Source: Qipengyuania sp. YIM B01966
Lineage (GTDB): Bacteria; Pseudomonadota; Alphaproteobacteria; Sphingomonadales; Sphingomonadaceae
DNA: 64,000 nt
Direction of reading: 5' to 3'
Assembly: GCF_016461955.1 (NCBI RefSeq)
Contig: NZ_JADMNM010000006.1
Span: 1 to 64,000 of the forward strand
The notes under the pieces were generated by a model. The model was not told where the DNA came from. It did no database searches and worked only from the letters and a program-made list of their open reading frames with translations. The position numbers and the translations under genes are program-made. Positions 9,734 to 18,601 of this stretch are shown here, in pieces (positions within the stretch are counted from its first letter, which is position 1; every line of letters begins with the position of its first letter).

Positions 9734-11207
9734 GCCCGCATCTCCGCTGTTTCCCGGAAACGACACGCCGGGCCAGTCAGGCGCGCTGGTAGCGCCAAGC
9801 CGGCCCGGCGACAATTCCGAGGCGCTGTCGGTCTCCGAACTCGCCAATGCGCTGAAGCGCACGGTCGAGGACCGCTTCGGCGCGGTGCGGCTGCGCGGCG
9901 AATTGTCGGGCGTCAAGCGCGCCGCCTCTGGGCACCTTTACGCCTGCCTCAAGGACGAGAACGCGGTGATCGACGCGGTGATGTGGCGGACCGCCGCCCA
10001 GCGCCTCGCTTTCGTGCCCGAAGACGGGCTGGAGGTGATCGCCAGCGGCAAGGTAACGACCTATCCCGGCCGCTCGAAATACCAGATCGTGATCGACCGG
10101 CTGGAGGTCGCGGGCGAAGGGGCGCTGCTCGCGCTGCTCGAGAGAACCCGCCGCCGGCTGGAGGCCGAGGGGCTGTTTGCCGCCGAGCGCAAGCGGAAGC
10201 TGCCGTTTCTGCCGCGCACCATCGGGGTGGTGACCAGCCCGACCGGCGCGGTGATCCGCGATATTCTCCACCGGCTGGCCGACCGCTTTCCGAGCCATGT
10301 GATCGTCTGGCCGGTGCTGGTGCAAGGTCAGGGCGCGGCCGAACAGGTGGCGGCGGCGGTGCGCGGCTTCTCCGCGCTGGCCCCGGGCGGGCCCGTACCG
10401 CCCCCCGATCTTGTGATCGTCGCGCGCGGCGGCGGCTCGATCGAGGATCTTTGGAGCTTCAACGAAGAGGCGGTGGTCCGCGCGATTGCCGAATGCACCA
10501 TCCCGACGATTTGCGCGGTTGGCCACGAAACCGATACCAGCCTCGCCGACTATGCCGCCGACCGGCGCGCGCCGACGCCGACCGCCGCCGCCGAGATTGC
10601 CGTGCCGGTGCGCGCGGAACTGGCCGCAACGCTGGCCGATTTTGCCCGTCGCAAGCGGCGCTGTGCGCTCGCCCCGGTGGAACTCGGCCGCGAGCGGCTG
10701 GAGGCGCGGGCGCAGCGCCTGCCCCGCCCAGACGCGCTGTTCGCCGCGCAGGTGCAGAAACTAGATGAGCTGGGCGAGCGGCTGCGGCGGGGGCTGTCCG
10801 ACCGGGCAGCGCTCGCCCGCGCGGCGCTGCTGGCCGATTCGGCGCGGCTGTCGGCGCCGCTGCTGCGCTCGCGACTGGGGCAGGCGCAGCAGGCGCTCGC
10901 CGGACAGCGGCTGGACCCACGCGTGCTCGGCCGGCGGCTGACGCAGGCGCAGGAGCGGCTGGGCGCGCTCGGCCGATTGCACGCCAGCCTCGACTATCGC
11001 GCCCCGCTGGCGCGCGGTTATGCGCTGGTGCGCGGCGCTGATGGCCACGTTCGCCCGACACGCGCCGCCGCTGCGCACGACACGCGGCTGACGCTCGAAT
11101 TCGCGGACGGGACGCTGGCGGTGACCCCCGCCGGCGCTGCTGCCCAGCCTGTTCGCCGCACCCGCGCTGCCGCGCCCGTGCCGGGTCAGCAGGATTTGTT
11201 CGGCTAG
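9732..11207 (+). CDS. xseA: Exodeoxyribonuclease VII large subunit
   Basis: A 491-residue product. The N-terminal OB-fold (about residues 32-130) begins [16 protein letters not shown]. The catalytic domain includes [27 protein letters not shown] and [25 protein letters not shown]-type sequence with the GHETD motif at 264-268. A long helical, Arg/Gln-rich stalk and a C-terminal YARGYALVR-like segment complete the usual layout. ExoVII degrades single-stranded DNA with the small subunit XseB, which is not seen here. AAAGGA lies 6 nt before ATG 9732. This start overlaps the divergent purD start. Confidence 0.96.
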   Translation: MPASPLFPGNDTPGQSGALVAPSRPGDNSEALSVSELANALKRTVEDRFGAVRLRGELSGVKRAASGHLYACLKDENAVIDAVMWRTAAQRLAFVPEDGLEVIASGKVTTYPGRSKYQIVIDRLEVAGEGALLALLERTRRRLEAEGLFAAERKRKLPFLPRTIGVVTSPTGAVIRDILHRLADRFPSHVIVWPVLVQGQGAAEQVAAAVRGFSALAPGGPVPPPDLVIVARGGGSIEDLWSFNEEAVVRAIAECTIPTICAVGHETDTSLADYAADRRAPTPTAAAEIAVPVRAELAATLADFARRKRRCALAPVELGRERLEARAQRLPRPDALFAAQVQKLDELGERLRRGLSDRAALARAALLADSARLSAPLLRSRLGQAQQALAGQRLDPRVLGRRLTQAQERLGALGRLHASLDYRAPLARGYALVRGADGHVRPTRAAAAHDTRLTLEFADGTLAVTPAGAAAQPVRRTRAAAPVPGQQDLFG

Positions 11208-11231
11208 CCGCGATTTGCTAGGGCGTCGGCC

Positions 11232-11435
11232 ATGTTGATGAATTCGCCCGACCCGCTGGCTAAGCTGTCCTATGGCCCCAACGGCTTTCGCGTGCTGCGC
11301 CCCGGCCAGCACGTGCTGTGCGCGGTGACGGGCGAGCCGGTTCCGCTCGACGAGCTGCGCTATTGGAGCGTCACCCGCCAGGAAGCCTATGCCAGCGCCG
11401 AAGCCGCCACCCGCCGGCTGTCCGGGGAGGGATAA
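11232..11435 (+). CDS. DUF2093 domain-containing protein
   Basis: A 67-residue protein fitting the DUF2093 family of small alphaproteobacterial proteins (KLSYGPNGFRVLRPGQHVLCAVTG, then PLDELRYWSV and EAYASAEA). Its function is unknown. It starts 24 bp after xseA on the same strand and may be co-transcribed. A second ATG two codons later is an equally possible start. Confidence 0.85.
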   Translation: MLMNSPDPLAKLSYGPNGFRVLRPGQHVLCAVTGEPVPLDELRYWSVTRQEAYASAEAATRRLSGEG

Positions 11436-11444
11436 GGGATCGGG

Positions 11445-12296
11445 ATGATCAACGCGTGCCTGTGGCTGGTGGCGGCTTTTCTCGCCGCCGCCGCGCCGGC
11501 TGCTGACAGCGCAGGCCCCGCATCAGCCGCGCCAGCCATGCGGGGCGAGGCGTTCACCGTGTCCGGCCGCCAGACGCAGGGTGGCTGGGTGCGCGGGCAG
11601 GCCCCTGCCGGCACGGTGAGCGCGCGGCTCGGCCGCACACCGCTCACGCTTGACGGTGACGGGCGCTTCTTTGCCGCGTTCGATCGCGATGCTGGCCACA
11701 GCCAGGCGCTGGTGGCGGAACTGGCCGATGGGCGCGAGGTCGAAAAGCACTTGCTGGTAACTCCGCGTGACTGGCGCATCGAACACGTCAATGTCGCCCG
11801 CCGGCCGGGCGGGGCGAGCGACGCGTTTCTCGCCCGCCGCGCGCCCGAACTCGCCGCGATTGCCGCCGCGCGGCAGGTGGACACCGGCGCGCAAGGCTGG
11901 CGCCAGGATTTTCGCTGGCCCGCACATGGACGGATTTCGGGCCGCTTCGGGGCGCAGCGCGTCTATCGCGGCGAACCGGGCGCCTATCATTCGGGGCTCG
12001 ACATTGCCGGCGGGGCGGGCGCGCCCTTTTACGCCCCGGCTGACGGGGTGGTGGTGCTGGCTGCGGCGACGCCCTTCAGCCTCGAGGGTTATCTGCTGAT
12101 CATCGATCACGGGCAGGGGCTCAATTCGGCCTTCCTCCATTCTACGCGGCTGCTGGTGCGCGAGGGCGAGACGGTGCGCCAGGGCCAGCAATTGGGGACG
12201 ATCGGCGCCACCGGGCGCGCGACCGGGCCGCATCTGCACTGGAGCCTCGTCTGGCGCGGCCAGCGGCTCGACCCGCTGCTGTTCCTGCCCGAGTGA
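11445..12296 (+). CDS. M23 family metallopeptidase (LytM-type, secreted)
   Basis: A 283-residue protein with an N-terminal signal peptide (about residues 1-20). The C-terminal peptidase_M23 domain has zinc ligands in YHSGLD (H182, D186) and GPHLHW (H263, H265). Proteins of this family cleave peptidoglycan cross-bridges or act as LytM regulators. The catalytic residues look complete, which favours an active enzyme. It lies 9 bp after the DUF2093 gene and overlaps the next gene by 4 nt (GTGA), so an operon from xseA onward is likely. Confidence 0.9.
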   Translation: MINACLWLVAAFLAAAAPAADSAGPASAAPAMRGEAFTVSGRQTQGGWVRGQAPAGTVSARLGRTPLTLDGDGRFFAAFDRDAGHSQALVAELADGREVEKHLLVTPRDWRIEHVNVARRPGGASDAFLARRAPELAAIAAARQVDTGAQGWRQDFRWPAHGRISGRFGAQRVYRGEPGAYHSGLDIAGGAGAPFYAPADGVVVLAAATPFSLEGYLLIIDHGQGLNSAFLHSTRLLVREGETVRQGQQLGTIGATGRATGPHLHWSLVWRGQRLDPLLFLPE

Positions 12297-13279
12297 GCGC
12301 GCCGGCCACGCGGCACTGGCGGCTGGCGCTGGCGGCGCTGGTCGCGGCGGGGCTGGCCCCCGGCACCTGGTGGCGCAGCACGCCGCCCGAGCCCGATTAC
12401 CACGCGGGCCTGTCCGTCAGAGCGGTAACGCCTTCCCCGCAGCGCCTCGGCCCGTTCGCGCTCACTGGCGCATGGCACCTGACCAGCGCCAACAGCCATT
12501 TCGGTTCGTGGTCGGCCATGCTGATGCAGGGCGATGGCCGCCTTTTGCTGGCAAGCGATCGCGGGCGGATGCTCATGATGCCGCCGCCCGGCACGCCCGG
12601 CGAAAGCGGGATGAGCTATTTCGCCGGGCAGGCCGAAGCCATCAAGGCGCGCGCCGATATCGAAGCGCTGACCGCCGATCGCGTGACAGGGCGCATCTGG
12701 GCCAGCTTCGAAGGCAGCAACGCGGTCGTCCGCTATGAACCCGGCTTCAGGCAAACGCGCACGGTGCAGCCGCGCGCCATGCGGGGCTGGAGCGCCAATT
12801 CCGGGCCTGAGGCAATGGCCCGGCTGGCCGATCGGCGATTTATCGTGCTGTCGGAAGGGCGCCAGCGCTGGACCGGTAGCACCGCGCCCGCGCTGCTGTT
12901 CCCCGGAGATCCGGTGACCGGGGTGGAACCACTCCGCTTCCTCTATACACTCGATGGCGACTACCGCCCGGTCGACATGGCGGCGCTGCCCGACGGGCGG
13001 GTGCTGGTGCTCGAGAGGCGCGTTCGGCTCGGGCTCCCGCCGCGCTTTTCCAGCCGTTTGCGGCTTTTTGATCCTCAACAGATCGCCGCCGGCACCCCGT
13101 GGCAAGGCGACGTGCTGGCGACCATTGCCGGCCCGCTGGCGGAAAATTACGAAGGGCTGGCGGTGGAGCCCGGCGCAGGCGGGCGGCTGACGCTGTGGCT
13201 GGTGTCGGACGACAACAATATGCGGTTCCAGCGCACGCTGCTGCTGCGGCTTGAGGGGGCAGTTCCGCCCGCGCGCTGA
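12293..13279 (+). CDS. Esterase-like activity of phytase family protein
   Basis: A 328-residue product with a membrane-anchor/signal segment near the N-terminus (LALAALVAAGLAPG). It is followed by the beta-propeller-type phytase-like domain (PF13449-like): the EGLAVEP and LVSDDNNMRFQRTLLL segments near the C-terminus are characteristic. Enzyme activity in this family is largely unproven. It starts with GTG inside the M23 stop (GTGA), implying translational coupling. The Cys count is low and there is no lipobox. Confidence 0.8.
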   Translation: MSAPATRHWRLALAALVAAGLAPGTWWRSTPPEPDYHAGLSVRAVTPSPQRLGPFALTGAWHLTSANSHFGSWSAMLMQGDGRLLLASDRGRMLMMPPPGTPGESGMSYFAGQAEAIKARADIEALTADRVTGRIWASFEGSNAVVRYEPGFRQTRTVQPRAMRGWSANSGPEAMARLADRRFIVLSEGRQRWTGSTAPALLFPGDPVTGVEPLRFLYTLDGDYRPVDMAALPDGRVLVLERRVRLGLPPRFSSRLRLFDPQQIAAGTPWQGDVLATIAGPLAENYEGLAVEPGAGGRLTLWLVSDDNNMRFQRTLLLRLEGAVPPAR

Positions 13280-13284
13280 AACGC

Positions 13285-13313
13285 AAAAAAGCGGGCGAAT
13301 CGCTCCGCCCGCT
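13285..13313 (-). terminator. Rho-independent terminator of rpmB
   Basis: On the minus strand the arms AGCGGGCG and CGCCCGCT form a GC stem around a short loop, followed directly by a T6 run (plus-strand A6 at 13285-13290). It lies 33 bp past the rpmB stop and just beyond the convergent phytase-like gene, whose stop it nearly abuts. Confidence 0.85.
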
Positions 13314-13345
13314 CCATGCTTTTCTGGTTAGACATTCCGCGCGGC

Positions 13346-13639
13346 TCAGGCCGCGGCGGCGTCACCCGACTTCTTGAGTTCGCGCTTCACCTTGAGCGCA
13401 CGCGGGCTGAGCTTGTCGTCCGCAGTCTTGAGCAGCCAGTTGTCGAGCCCGCCATTGTGCTCGACCGAGCGCAGCCCGTGCGTCGAAACACGAAACTTGA
13501 ACCCGCGATCGAGCTTCTCGCTCAGCAGGGTGACATTCTGCAGGTTGGGCAGAAAGACGCGCTTGGTCTTGTTGTTGGCGTGGCTCACATTGTGGCCGAC
13601 CTGGCGGCCCTTGCCCGTCAGTTCGCAGATGCGCGACAT
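13346..13639 (-). CDS. rpmB: 50S ribosomal protein L28
   Basis: A 97-residue ribosomal protein. The start [27 protein letters not shown] is the standard L28 N-terminus, so the in-frame ATG 11 codons upstream is not used. The body ([29 protein letters not shown]) is typical of alphaproteobacterial L28. It is followed by a clear intrinsic terminator and appears to be monocistronic. Confidence 0.98.
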   Translation of the reverse strand: MSRICELTGKGRQVGHNVSHANNKTKRVFLPNLQNVTLLSEKLDRGFKFRVSTHGLRSVEHNGGLDNWLLKTADDKLSPRALKVKRELKKSGDAAAA

Positions 13640-13792
13640 GGTGTATCTCTCGTTCGAATCATGGGGGGCCACAAGGGCCGCTCTGTCCCGGGAAAGGCGC
13701 GCGCTTAGCGGCGTTGCCCTGCGAGGTCAAGCTGCGCGCGCGGCTCCGGTGGCCGTTGCCGCACGCGCCCGGCGCGCCTATCGCCAAGGCCG

Positions 13793-14248
13793 ATGACCGC
13801 CTGGCCGCTCCCCCCGCCAATGGCCGAAGCCCTGCGCCAGGCCGAACGCGCCGCCGCCGCAGGCGAGGTGCCGGTGGGTGCGGTGGTGGTCCATCAGGGC
13901 CGCATCATCGCCGCCGCGCACAACGCGCCGCGTAGTTTGGCCGATCCGACCGCCCATGCCGAACTGCTCTCCATCCGGAAGGCGGCCGCCGCGCTCGGGC
14001 AGGAGCGGCTGACCGAGTGCGAATTGTGGGTCACGCTCGAACCCTGCGCGATGTGTGCCGGCGCGATCGCCCATGCGCGGATTGCCCGGCTCTATTACGG
14101 CGCGGCTGATCCCAAGGGCGGGGCGGTGGCGCATGGCGCGCATGTGTTCGACCAGCCGCAATGCCTCCACCGGCCTGACATCTATCCCGGCATCGGTGAG
14201 GAGCGCGCTGCGACGTTATTGCGCGCATTCTTCCAGGAGCGGCGCTAG
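13793..14248 (+). CDS. tadA: tRNA-specific adenosine deaminase
   Basis: A 151-residue zinc deaminase that converts A34 of tRNA-Arg(ACG) to inosine. The signature HAE (H55, E57) and PCAMC (C85, C88) supply zinc ligands and the catalytic Glu. The C-terminal DIYPGIGEERAATLLRAFFQERR is typical of TadA. Its stop codon and that of the convergent RNase T2 gene share the self-complementary tetramer CTAG (14245-14248). Confidence 0.95.
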   Translation: MTAWPLPPPMAEALRQAERAAAAGEVPVGAVVVHQGRIIAAAHNAPRSLADPTAHAELLSIRKAAAALGQERLTECELWVTLEPCAMCAGAIAHARIARLYYGAADPKGGAVAHGAHVFDQPQCLHRPDIYPGIGEERAATLLRAFFQERR

Positions 14249-14967
14249 AGCCCGCGCCATATCCGCACGCTTGCATTGTCGCGCGCGCCCAGCCGCCGCG
14301 CATCGCAGCGCGTGGGCATGAAATGGCGGCCATAGCAGAGCCGTATCTCGTCCAGCCAGCCACGACGATTGAGGTGCACACCCACCGCATCTGCACGCCA
14401 GCCCGGATTTGCGATCACGAATGCCTCGCGGATGGCGCCGGCGTTCAGCTCCGGCCGGCGCGACAGTTGGTCGAGATCGGGCTTGGCAAGACTGTTCCAC
14501 AGGATTGCCGCTACACGGAAATAGGTATCGGGCCGGCGCGCCATGCAGCTGCCGTGCTTGGCCCATTCATGTGCCAGCAGACGTGCACTCGGCGTCATGC
14601 ACAGGTGGCGGCGGACGAGGGCGGACGAAGGCACAGGGGAGGAAGTGCACCATTGCGGATAATTGCCGCCGCGTCCCTCGGGCCAGAGGCCGTGCAGGAT
14701 AAGTCCGAAGCGGCCATTGCGCCCGCCGCATTGCAGCGTCGCGCCGCCCCGCTCGCCAGCGGCGCGGCAATATTCGGGCGACCAGCTGAGCGCCATCGTA
14801 TAGCCGGTGACGGGCACCCGGCGCACCGGCCCGTCGCGCGTCACTGTCGGCACGCTGACCCGCGCCGGCATCCGGCATTGATAGGCCTGCGCCAGCGCGG
14901 GTGCTGGCAGCCCGCCGCACAAGAAGAGCAGCGCGGCGGCCGCCGCCGGTCGGGCCGCCGCGCGCAT
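14245..14967 (-). CDS. Ribonuclease T2 family protein (secreted)
   Basis: A 240-residue protein with a signal peptide (about residues 1-27, ending APALA). Both catalytic blocks are present: LILHGLWPEG (H92) and HEWAKHGSC (H133, E134, H138). Several cysteines suggest disulfides in the periplasm. RNase T2 enzymes cut single-stranded RNA through a 2',3'-cyclic intermediate. It starts 2 bp after the small membrane protein gene, so nadC, the membrane protein and this gene may form one unit. Confidence 0.93.
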   Translation of the reverse strand: MRAAARPAAAAALLFLCGGLPAPALAQAYQCRMPARVSVPTVTRDGPVRRVPVTGYTMALSWSPEYCRAAGERGGATLQCGGRNGRFGLILHGLWPEGRGGNYPQWCTSSPVPSSALVRRHLCMTPSARLLAHEWAKHGSCMARRPDTYFRVAAILWNSLAKPDLDQLSRRPELNAGAIREAFVIANPGWRADAVGVHLNRRGWLDEIRLCYGRHFMPTRCDARRLGARDNASVRIWRGL

Positions 14968-14969
14968 GA

Positions 14970-15410
14970 TCAATCGATGCGGGTGTGGTCGGTATGCACG
15001 CTGTCCACCGCCGCCGGGCGGGCAAACCAGGCCTTCGCATCGGGGCGGAACAGGAAATAGATCGCCGCGCCCTGCAGTACCGTCGACAATAGCGACACGA
15101 TCAGCGGTAACGCGGGCAGCGCGCCAAGCGAGCCCGGCAGCATCACCAGCCCGACCACGAAGAACACCACCAGAATCCACTTGGCGATGTTGCTGGCCCG
15201 GCGCGAGATGAAATACCACAGCAGCAGCGAGATCAGCATAGAGAAGATGAACACGCCGATCAGGAAATTGTCGCCCACCATCGCTGCCGCATTGGGATCG
15301 GCGGCGAGCTGTTCGCGCATGGCCGGCATCGAAACGAAGAAGTTGATCGCCCCCAGCACCAGCGAGGCGAGGAACAATTTGTCGAACATGGTGATGGAAT
15401 GCGGTCTCAT
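14970..15410 (-). CDS. Hypothetical four-segment membrane protein
   Basis: About 146 residues with four predicted hydrophobic segments (around 10-28, 48-66, 76-98, 103-122). I do not recognise a named family. The second Met (MFDKLFLASLVLG) is a possible start, right before the first segment. It lies between nadC (78 bp away) and the RNase T2 gene (2 bp away) on the same strand. Confidence 0.65.
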   Translation of the reverse strand: MRPHSITMFDKLFLASLVLGAINFFVSMPAMREQLAADPNAAAMVGDNFLIGVFIFSMLISLLLWYFISRRASNIAKWILVVFFVVGLVMLPGSLGALPALPLIVSLLSTVLQGAAIYFLFRPDAKAWFARPAAVDSVHTDHTRID

Positions 15411-15488
15411 CGAAACCCCCTATGATGACCCGCCCGGCAATGCGAGCAGCGACGAATCTACGGCGCGGGTTATTTTGCGCAAGCGCAA

Positions 15489-16352
15489 TCAGCGCAGTGG
15501 GATGAAGTCGAGCCCGATATCCGCCGCCGGCGCGCTCTGCGTCAGCCGCCCGACTGACACGTAATCGACTCCGCTGGCCGCCTTGGCGCGGATCGTGTCG
15601 AGGTTGATCCCGCCGCTGGCCTCTGTGGGCACGCGCCCGTCCACCACGGACACCGCGCGGCGCAGCGTGGCCGCATCCATATTGTCGAGCAACAGGCGCG
15701 TGGCGCCGGCGGCCAGTGCCGGCTCGATCTGGTCGATCCGGTCTACCTCGCAGATGATCTCGGCCACGCCGGCGGCCACCGCGCGGCGCACCGCCTCGCC
15801 CACCGAACCGGCGACGAGGACATGATTGTCCTTGATCATCGCCGCATCCCACAGGCCCATCCGGTGATTGGCCCCGCCGCCCATCCGCACGGCGTATTTT
15901 TCCAGGTGCCGCAGCCCCGGAATGGTCTTGCGCGTATCGAGCAGCGTGCAGGCCGGATTATCCATCGCCCGCACATAGGCGGCGACCATGGTGGCGATGC
16001 CCGACAGGTGCTGCACGGTGTTGAGCGCGCTGCGTTCGGCCGTCAACATGGCGCGGGCATTGCCTTCGAGCCGCATCAGATCAGTGCCCGGCGCGGCCTC
16101 GGCGCCCTCTTCGACCAGAATGTCGATGGTCATTGCGGGATCGCGCGCGCGGAAGAAGGCGGCGGCAATCGGCAGGCCGGCAACGCGGATCGCATCGCGC
16201 GTATCCATCACGCCCGAAAAGCGCGCCTCGGCGGGGATCACGCTGTCGCTGGTCACGTCCCGCCCGCCGCCCGGCAGGCCAGCGCCAAGATCCTCGGCCA
16301 GCGTCTCGCGCACGAACCGGTCGAGGTCGAAGCCTTCAAGGTGCCAGTTCAA
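15489..16352 (-). CDS. nadC: Nicotinate-nucleotide pyrophosphorylase (carboxylating)
   Basis: A 287-residue quinolinate phosphoribosyltransferase of the de novo NAD pathway. Motifs: ERSALNTVQHLSGIAT, DTRKTIPGLRHLEKYAV, GGGANHRMGLWDAAMIKDNH and the C-terminal EASGGINLDTIRAKAASGVDYVSVG. The frame stays open to an ATG at 16412, but that extension is translated from a palindromic repeat. A TTG at 16352 with GGAG five nucleotides upstream gives the normal family length and is chosen. nadA and nadB are not in the window. Confidence 0.93.
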   Translation of the reverse strand: MNWHLEGFDLDRFVRETLAEDLGAGLPGGGRDVTSDSVIPAEARFSGVMDTRDAIRVAGLPIAAAFFRARDPAMTIDILVEEGAEAAPGTDLMRLEGNARAMLTAERSALNTVQHLSGIATMVAAYVRAMDNPACTLLDTRKTIPGLRHLEKYAVRMGGGANHRMGLWDAAMIKDNHVLVAGSVGEAVRRAVAAGVAEIICEVDRIDQIEPALAAGATRLLLDNMDAATLRRAVSVVDGRVPTEASGGINLDTIRAKAASGVDYVSVGRLTQSAPAADIGLDFIPLR

Positions 16353-16369
16353 ATTTGTCTCCGCTCGCC

Positions 16370-16428
16370 CTGAGCCTGTCGAAGGGCAGATGATGCGCCC
16401 GCGGTTGTCCATGCTTCGACAGGCTCAG
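16370..16428. repeat. REP-like inverted repeat between the LytTR gene and nadC
   Basis: CTGAGCCTGTCGAAG (16370-16384) and its exact reverse complement CTTCGACAGGCTCAG (16414-16428) form 15-bp arms around a 29-bp spacer. This motif is a familiar dispersed repeat in sphingomonad genomes (from memory). It lies in the 109-bp gap after the response-regulator gene and just upstream of nadC, so it could act as a transcript end or stability hairpin. Confidence 0.8.
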
Positions 16429-16461
16429 CATGCGCGGATGTGATGAAACAGTTGTGCGAAA

Positions 16462-17265
16462 TCAATGCACGAACCGCGCGACCACGTCGCGATAGGAGCG
16501 ACTGACCTTCACCTCCGCCCCGGAATCGAGCACCAGGAAGCATTCGCCATTGGTATGCGGCTTGACCTGCCGGACCTGGTCGAGATTGACGATGGTCGAG
16601 CGGTGGACGCGCTGGAAGGTGCGAGGGTCCAGCCGGCGTTCGAGATCCTTCATCGTTTCGCGCAGGACATAGGAATTGTTGGCCGTGGCGATTACCATGT
16701 AGTCGCCCGCCGCCTCGATATGTTCGATCGAGGCGATCTCGACCCGGAACACCTGCCCGCGATCCTTGATGTTGATCAGCTTCTCATATCGGCCCGCAGT
16801 ATCCGGAGCCGCATCATCGGCGGCGAATTCCTCTGCTGCATCGGGCGCAACTTCGCTGAGCACCGTCTTGAGCTTTTCCGCTTCTTCCGAGCTGCGCTTT
16901 TCGGCCAGGCGCTGGCGGACCCGCTCGATCGTGTCGGCTAGCTTGTCCTCGTCCACCGGCTTCATCAGATAATTGACGGCATTGGCCTCGAACGCGCGGA
17001 TCGCGTGTTCCTCATACGCGGTGACGAACACGAACAGCGGCGGTTCGAGGTCCATCACCCCCTTGACCACGCTGAACCCGTCGAAGCCCGGCATCTGGAT
17101 GTCGAGGAAAACGAGATCGGGCTTCTCGGTCTTGATCTTGCGTATCGCCTCGCGGCCATTGGCACAGGTGTCGATTATCTCGACATCGTCGAACTTCTGC
17201 AGGCGAAGCTGAAGGCCCTGAATGGCCAGTTTCTCGTCATCGACGAGGAGGGTGCGAATTGTCAT
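16462..17265 (-). CDS. LytTR family response regulator
   Basis: A 267-residue regulator. The receiver domain (about 1-120) has the acidic pair D9-D10, phospho-acceptor D55 (FLDIQMPG) and the conserved T/K switch region (VTAYEEHAIRAFEANAVNYLMKPV). An acidic linker (about 125-160) joins a LytTR DNA-binding domain (about 160-265; RVHRSTIVNLDQV). It is preceded by its kinase gene with a 4-nt overlap, so the pair is co-translated. The target genes cannot be told. A related pair lies at 46514-48473. Confidence 0.93.
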   Translation of the reverse strand: MTIRTLLVDDEKLAIQGLQLRLQKFDDVEIIDTCANGREAIRKIKTEKPDLVFLDIQMPGFDGFSVVKGVMDLEPPLFVFVTAYEEHAIRAFEANAVNYLMKPVDEDKLADTIERVRQRLAEKRSSEEAEKLKTVLSEVAPDAAEEFAADDAAPDTAGRYEKLINIKDRGQVFRVEIASIEHIEAAGDYMVIATANNSYVLRETMKDLERRLDPRTFQRVHRSTIVNLDQVRQVKPHTNGECFLVLDSGAEVKVSRSYRDVVARFVH

Positions 17266-18512
17266 GGCAATGTTCCGGTCGCGGCGCGCGCGGACGCCGA
17301 CAGGGTCAGGGAGGTGTCATCCGGCGCAGTGGCGGCGGCCTCATTAGCAGACGTAGCGGCGGTTTCGTGCGGCAGTTCGATCACCACGGTGAAGCCGCCT
17401 TCGGCCGGGGTGCGGATTTCGAAGAGGTGGTCCTCGCCATAGGCCTGCGCCAGCCGGTCGCGGATATTGGCAAGGCCAACCCCCGTCGAAGTCGGCCGGG
17501 CAGCGGACGAGGCAGCGACCGGCCCGGTCACAGCAGCATTGTTCCCCTCGCCGGTCATCCTGGCCAGCACGCTGGCGGCGCGTTGCCCGTCTGGCAAGCC
17601 GGGGCCGGTGTCGGACACGGTAACTCGCAGCCGCGGCCCGACGAGTTGCGCGCAGATGCTGATTTCGGCCCCTTCCTCCTGCGGCCCTACGGCGTATTTG
17701 ATGGCATTTTCGACCAGCGGCTGGAGCAGCATCGAAGGCAGTTCGGCCGCTTGCGCCGCCGGGTCGATCTGGAATCGGGTGCGCAGCCGTTCCTCGAACC
17801 GCATCCGCTCGATCTCGAGATAGAGCTTCAGCGTATCGACCTCCTGCGCCACCGTCACCTTGCTGCCCGGCTGGCTGACCAGCGTGTGCCGCAGGAAGGC
17901 CGACAGCCGCGTCAGCATGGCATTGGCGGGCTCGGTCTGTTTGAGCAGCACAAGCGTGCTGATCGAATTGAGCGTATTGAACAGGAAATGCGGGTTGAGC
18001 TGGTAACGCAGCATAGCGAGCTGCGCGGTCGTCGCCTGCATTTCCAGCCGTTCCAGCCGGTCGGCCTGCTCCTCGATCCGCAGGAAATAATTGATCGCGT
18101 AATAGAGCGCCGACCACGCGCCGAGCAGCGTCAGGTCGATATAGAAGAAGCTCAAGAGCCGCTGGACGATCGGCGTTTCGCTGTCGGGTCGATAAAGCGC
18201 GTTCACCCAGCCATCGATGAACGCGTATAGCGCCACCGCGACGAACAGGACTACCACCGTGGCCGTCCAGGTGACCAGCGGCCGGCGGTCGATCAGCTGG
18301 CGGTAGATGACCGACAACACCAGGCTGATCGAAAAGCCGGTGATGGTCTGAATCAGGATCGGAATCAGGAAATCCCATTCCTGCTGCCCGGCCAGCGCCG
18401 ACATTGTGCGCAGCACCATCGCCCCGGCCCAGCCGGCAAATTGCAGGCGCCAGAATGCGCCGGTCTTGTCATCGAAAAACGGGGCCGGCTGAAAGGCGAG
18501 CGGTCGCATCAC
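17262..18512 (-). CDS. LytS-type sensor histidine kinase
   Basis: A 416-residue kinase. The N-terminal half has about four membrane segments (around 26-42, 48-70, 83-100, 120-145) without a recognisable sensor domain. The His_kinase domain (PF06580) shows LRYQLNPHFLFNTLNS with H175, and the HATPase part has PLVENAIKYAV and GVGLANIRDRL. A poorly conserved insertion lies before the last motif, and an Ala/Thr-rich tail ends the protein. It sits head-to-head with the HD-domain gene (89 bp between starts). Confidence 0.92.
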   Translation of the reverse strand: MMRPLAFQPAPFFDDKTGAFWRLQFAGWAGAMVLRTMSALAGQQEWDFLIPILIQTITGFSISLVLSVIYRQLIDRRPLVTWTATVVVLFVAVALYAFIDGWVNALYRPDSETPIVQRLLSFFYIDLTLLGAWSALYYAINYFLRIEEQADRLERLEMQATTAQLAMLRYQLNPHFLFNTLNSISTLVLLKQTEPANAMLTRLSAFLRHTLVSQPGSKVTVAQEVDTLKLYLEIERMRFEERLRTRFQIDPAAQAAELPSMLLQPLVENAIKYAVGPQEEGAEISICAQLVGPRLRVTVSDTGPGLPDGQRAASVLARMTGEGNNAAVTGPVAASSAARPTSTGVGLANIRDRLAQAYGEDHLFEIRTPAEGGFTVVIELPHETAATSANEAAATAPDDTSLTLSASARAATGTLP

Positions 18513-18601
18513 CGCGCCACTCTAGCGCGAAACGGCATTCGCCCGCTATGTGTTTTGCCTCGTTGCCAATCCCGGCTAGGCTCAGGTTTGAGGAGTGCCT
18601 G

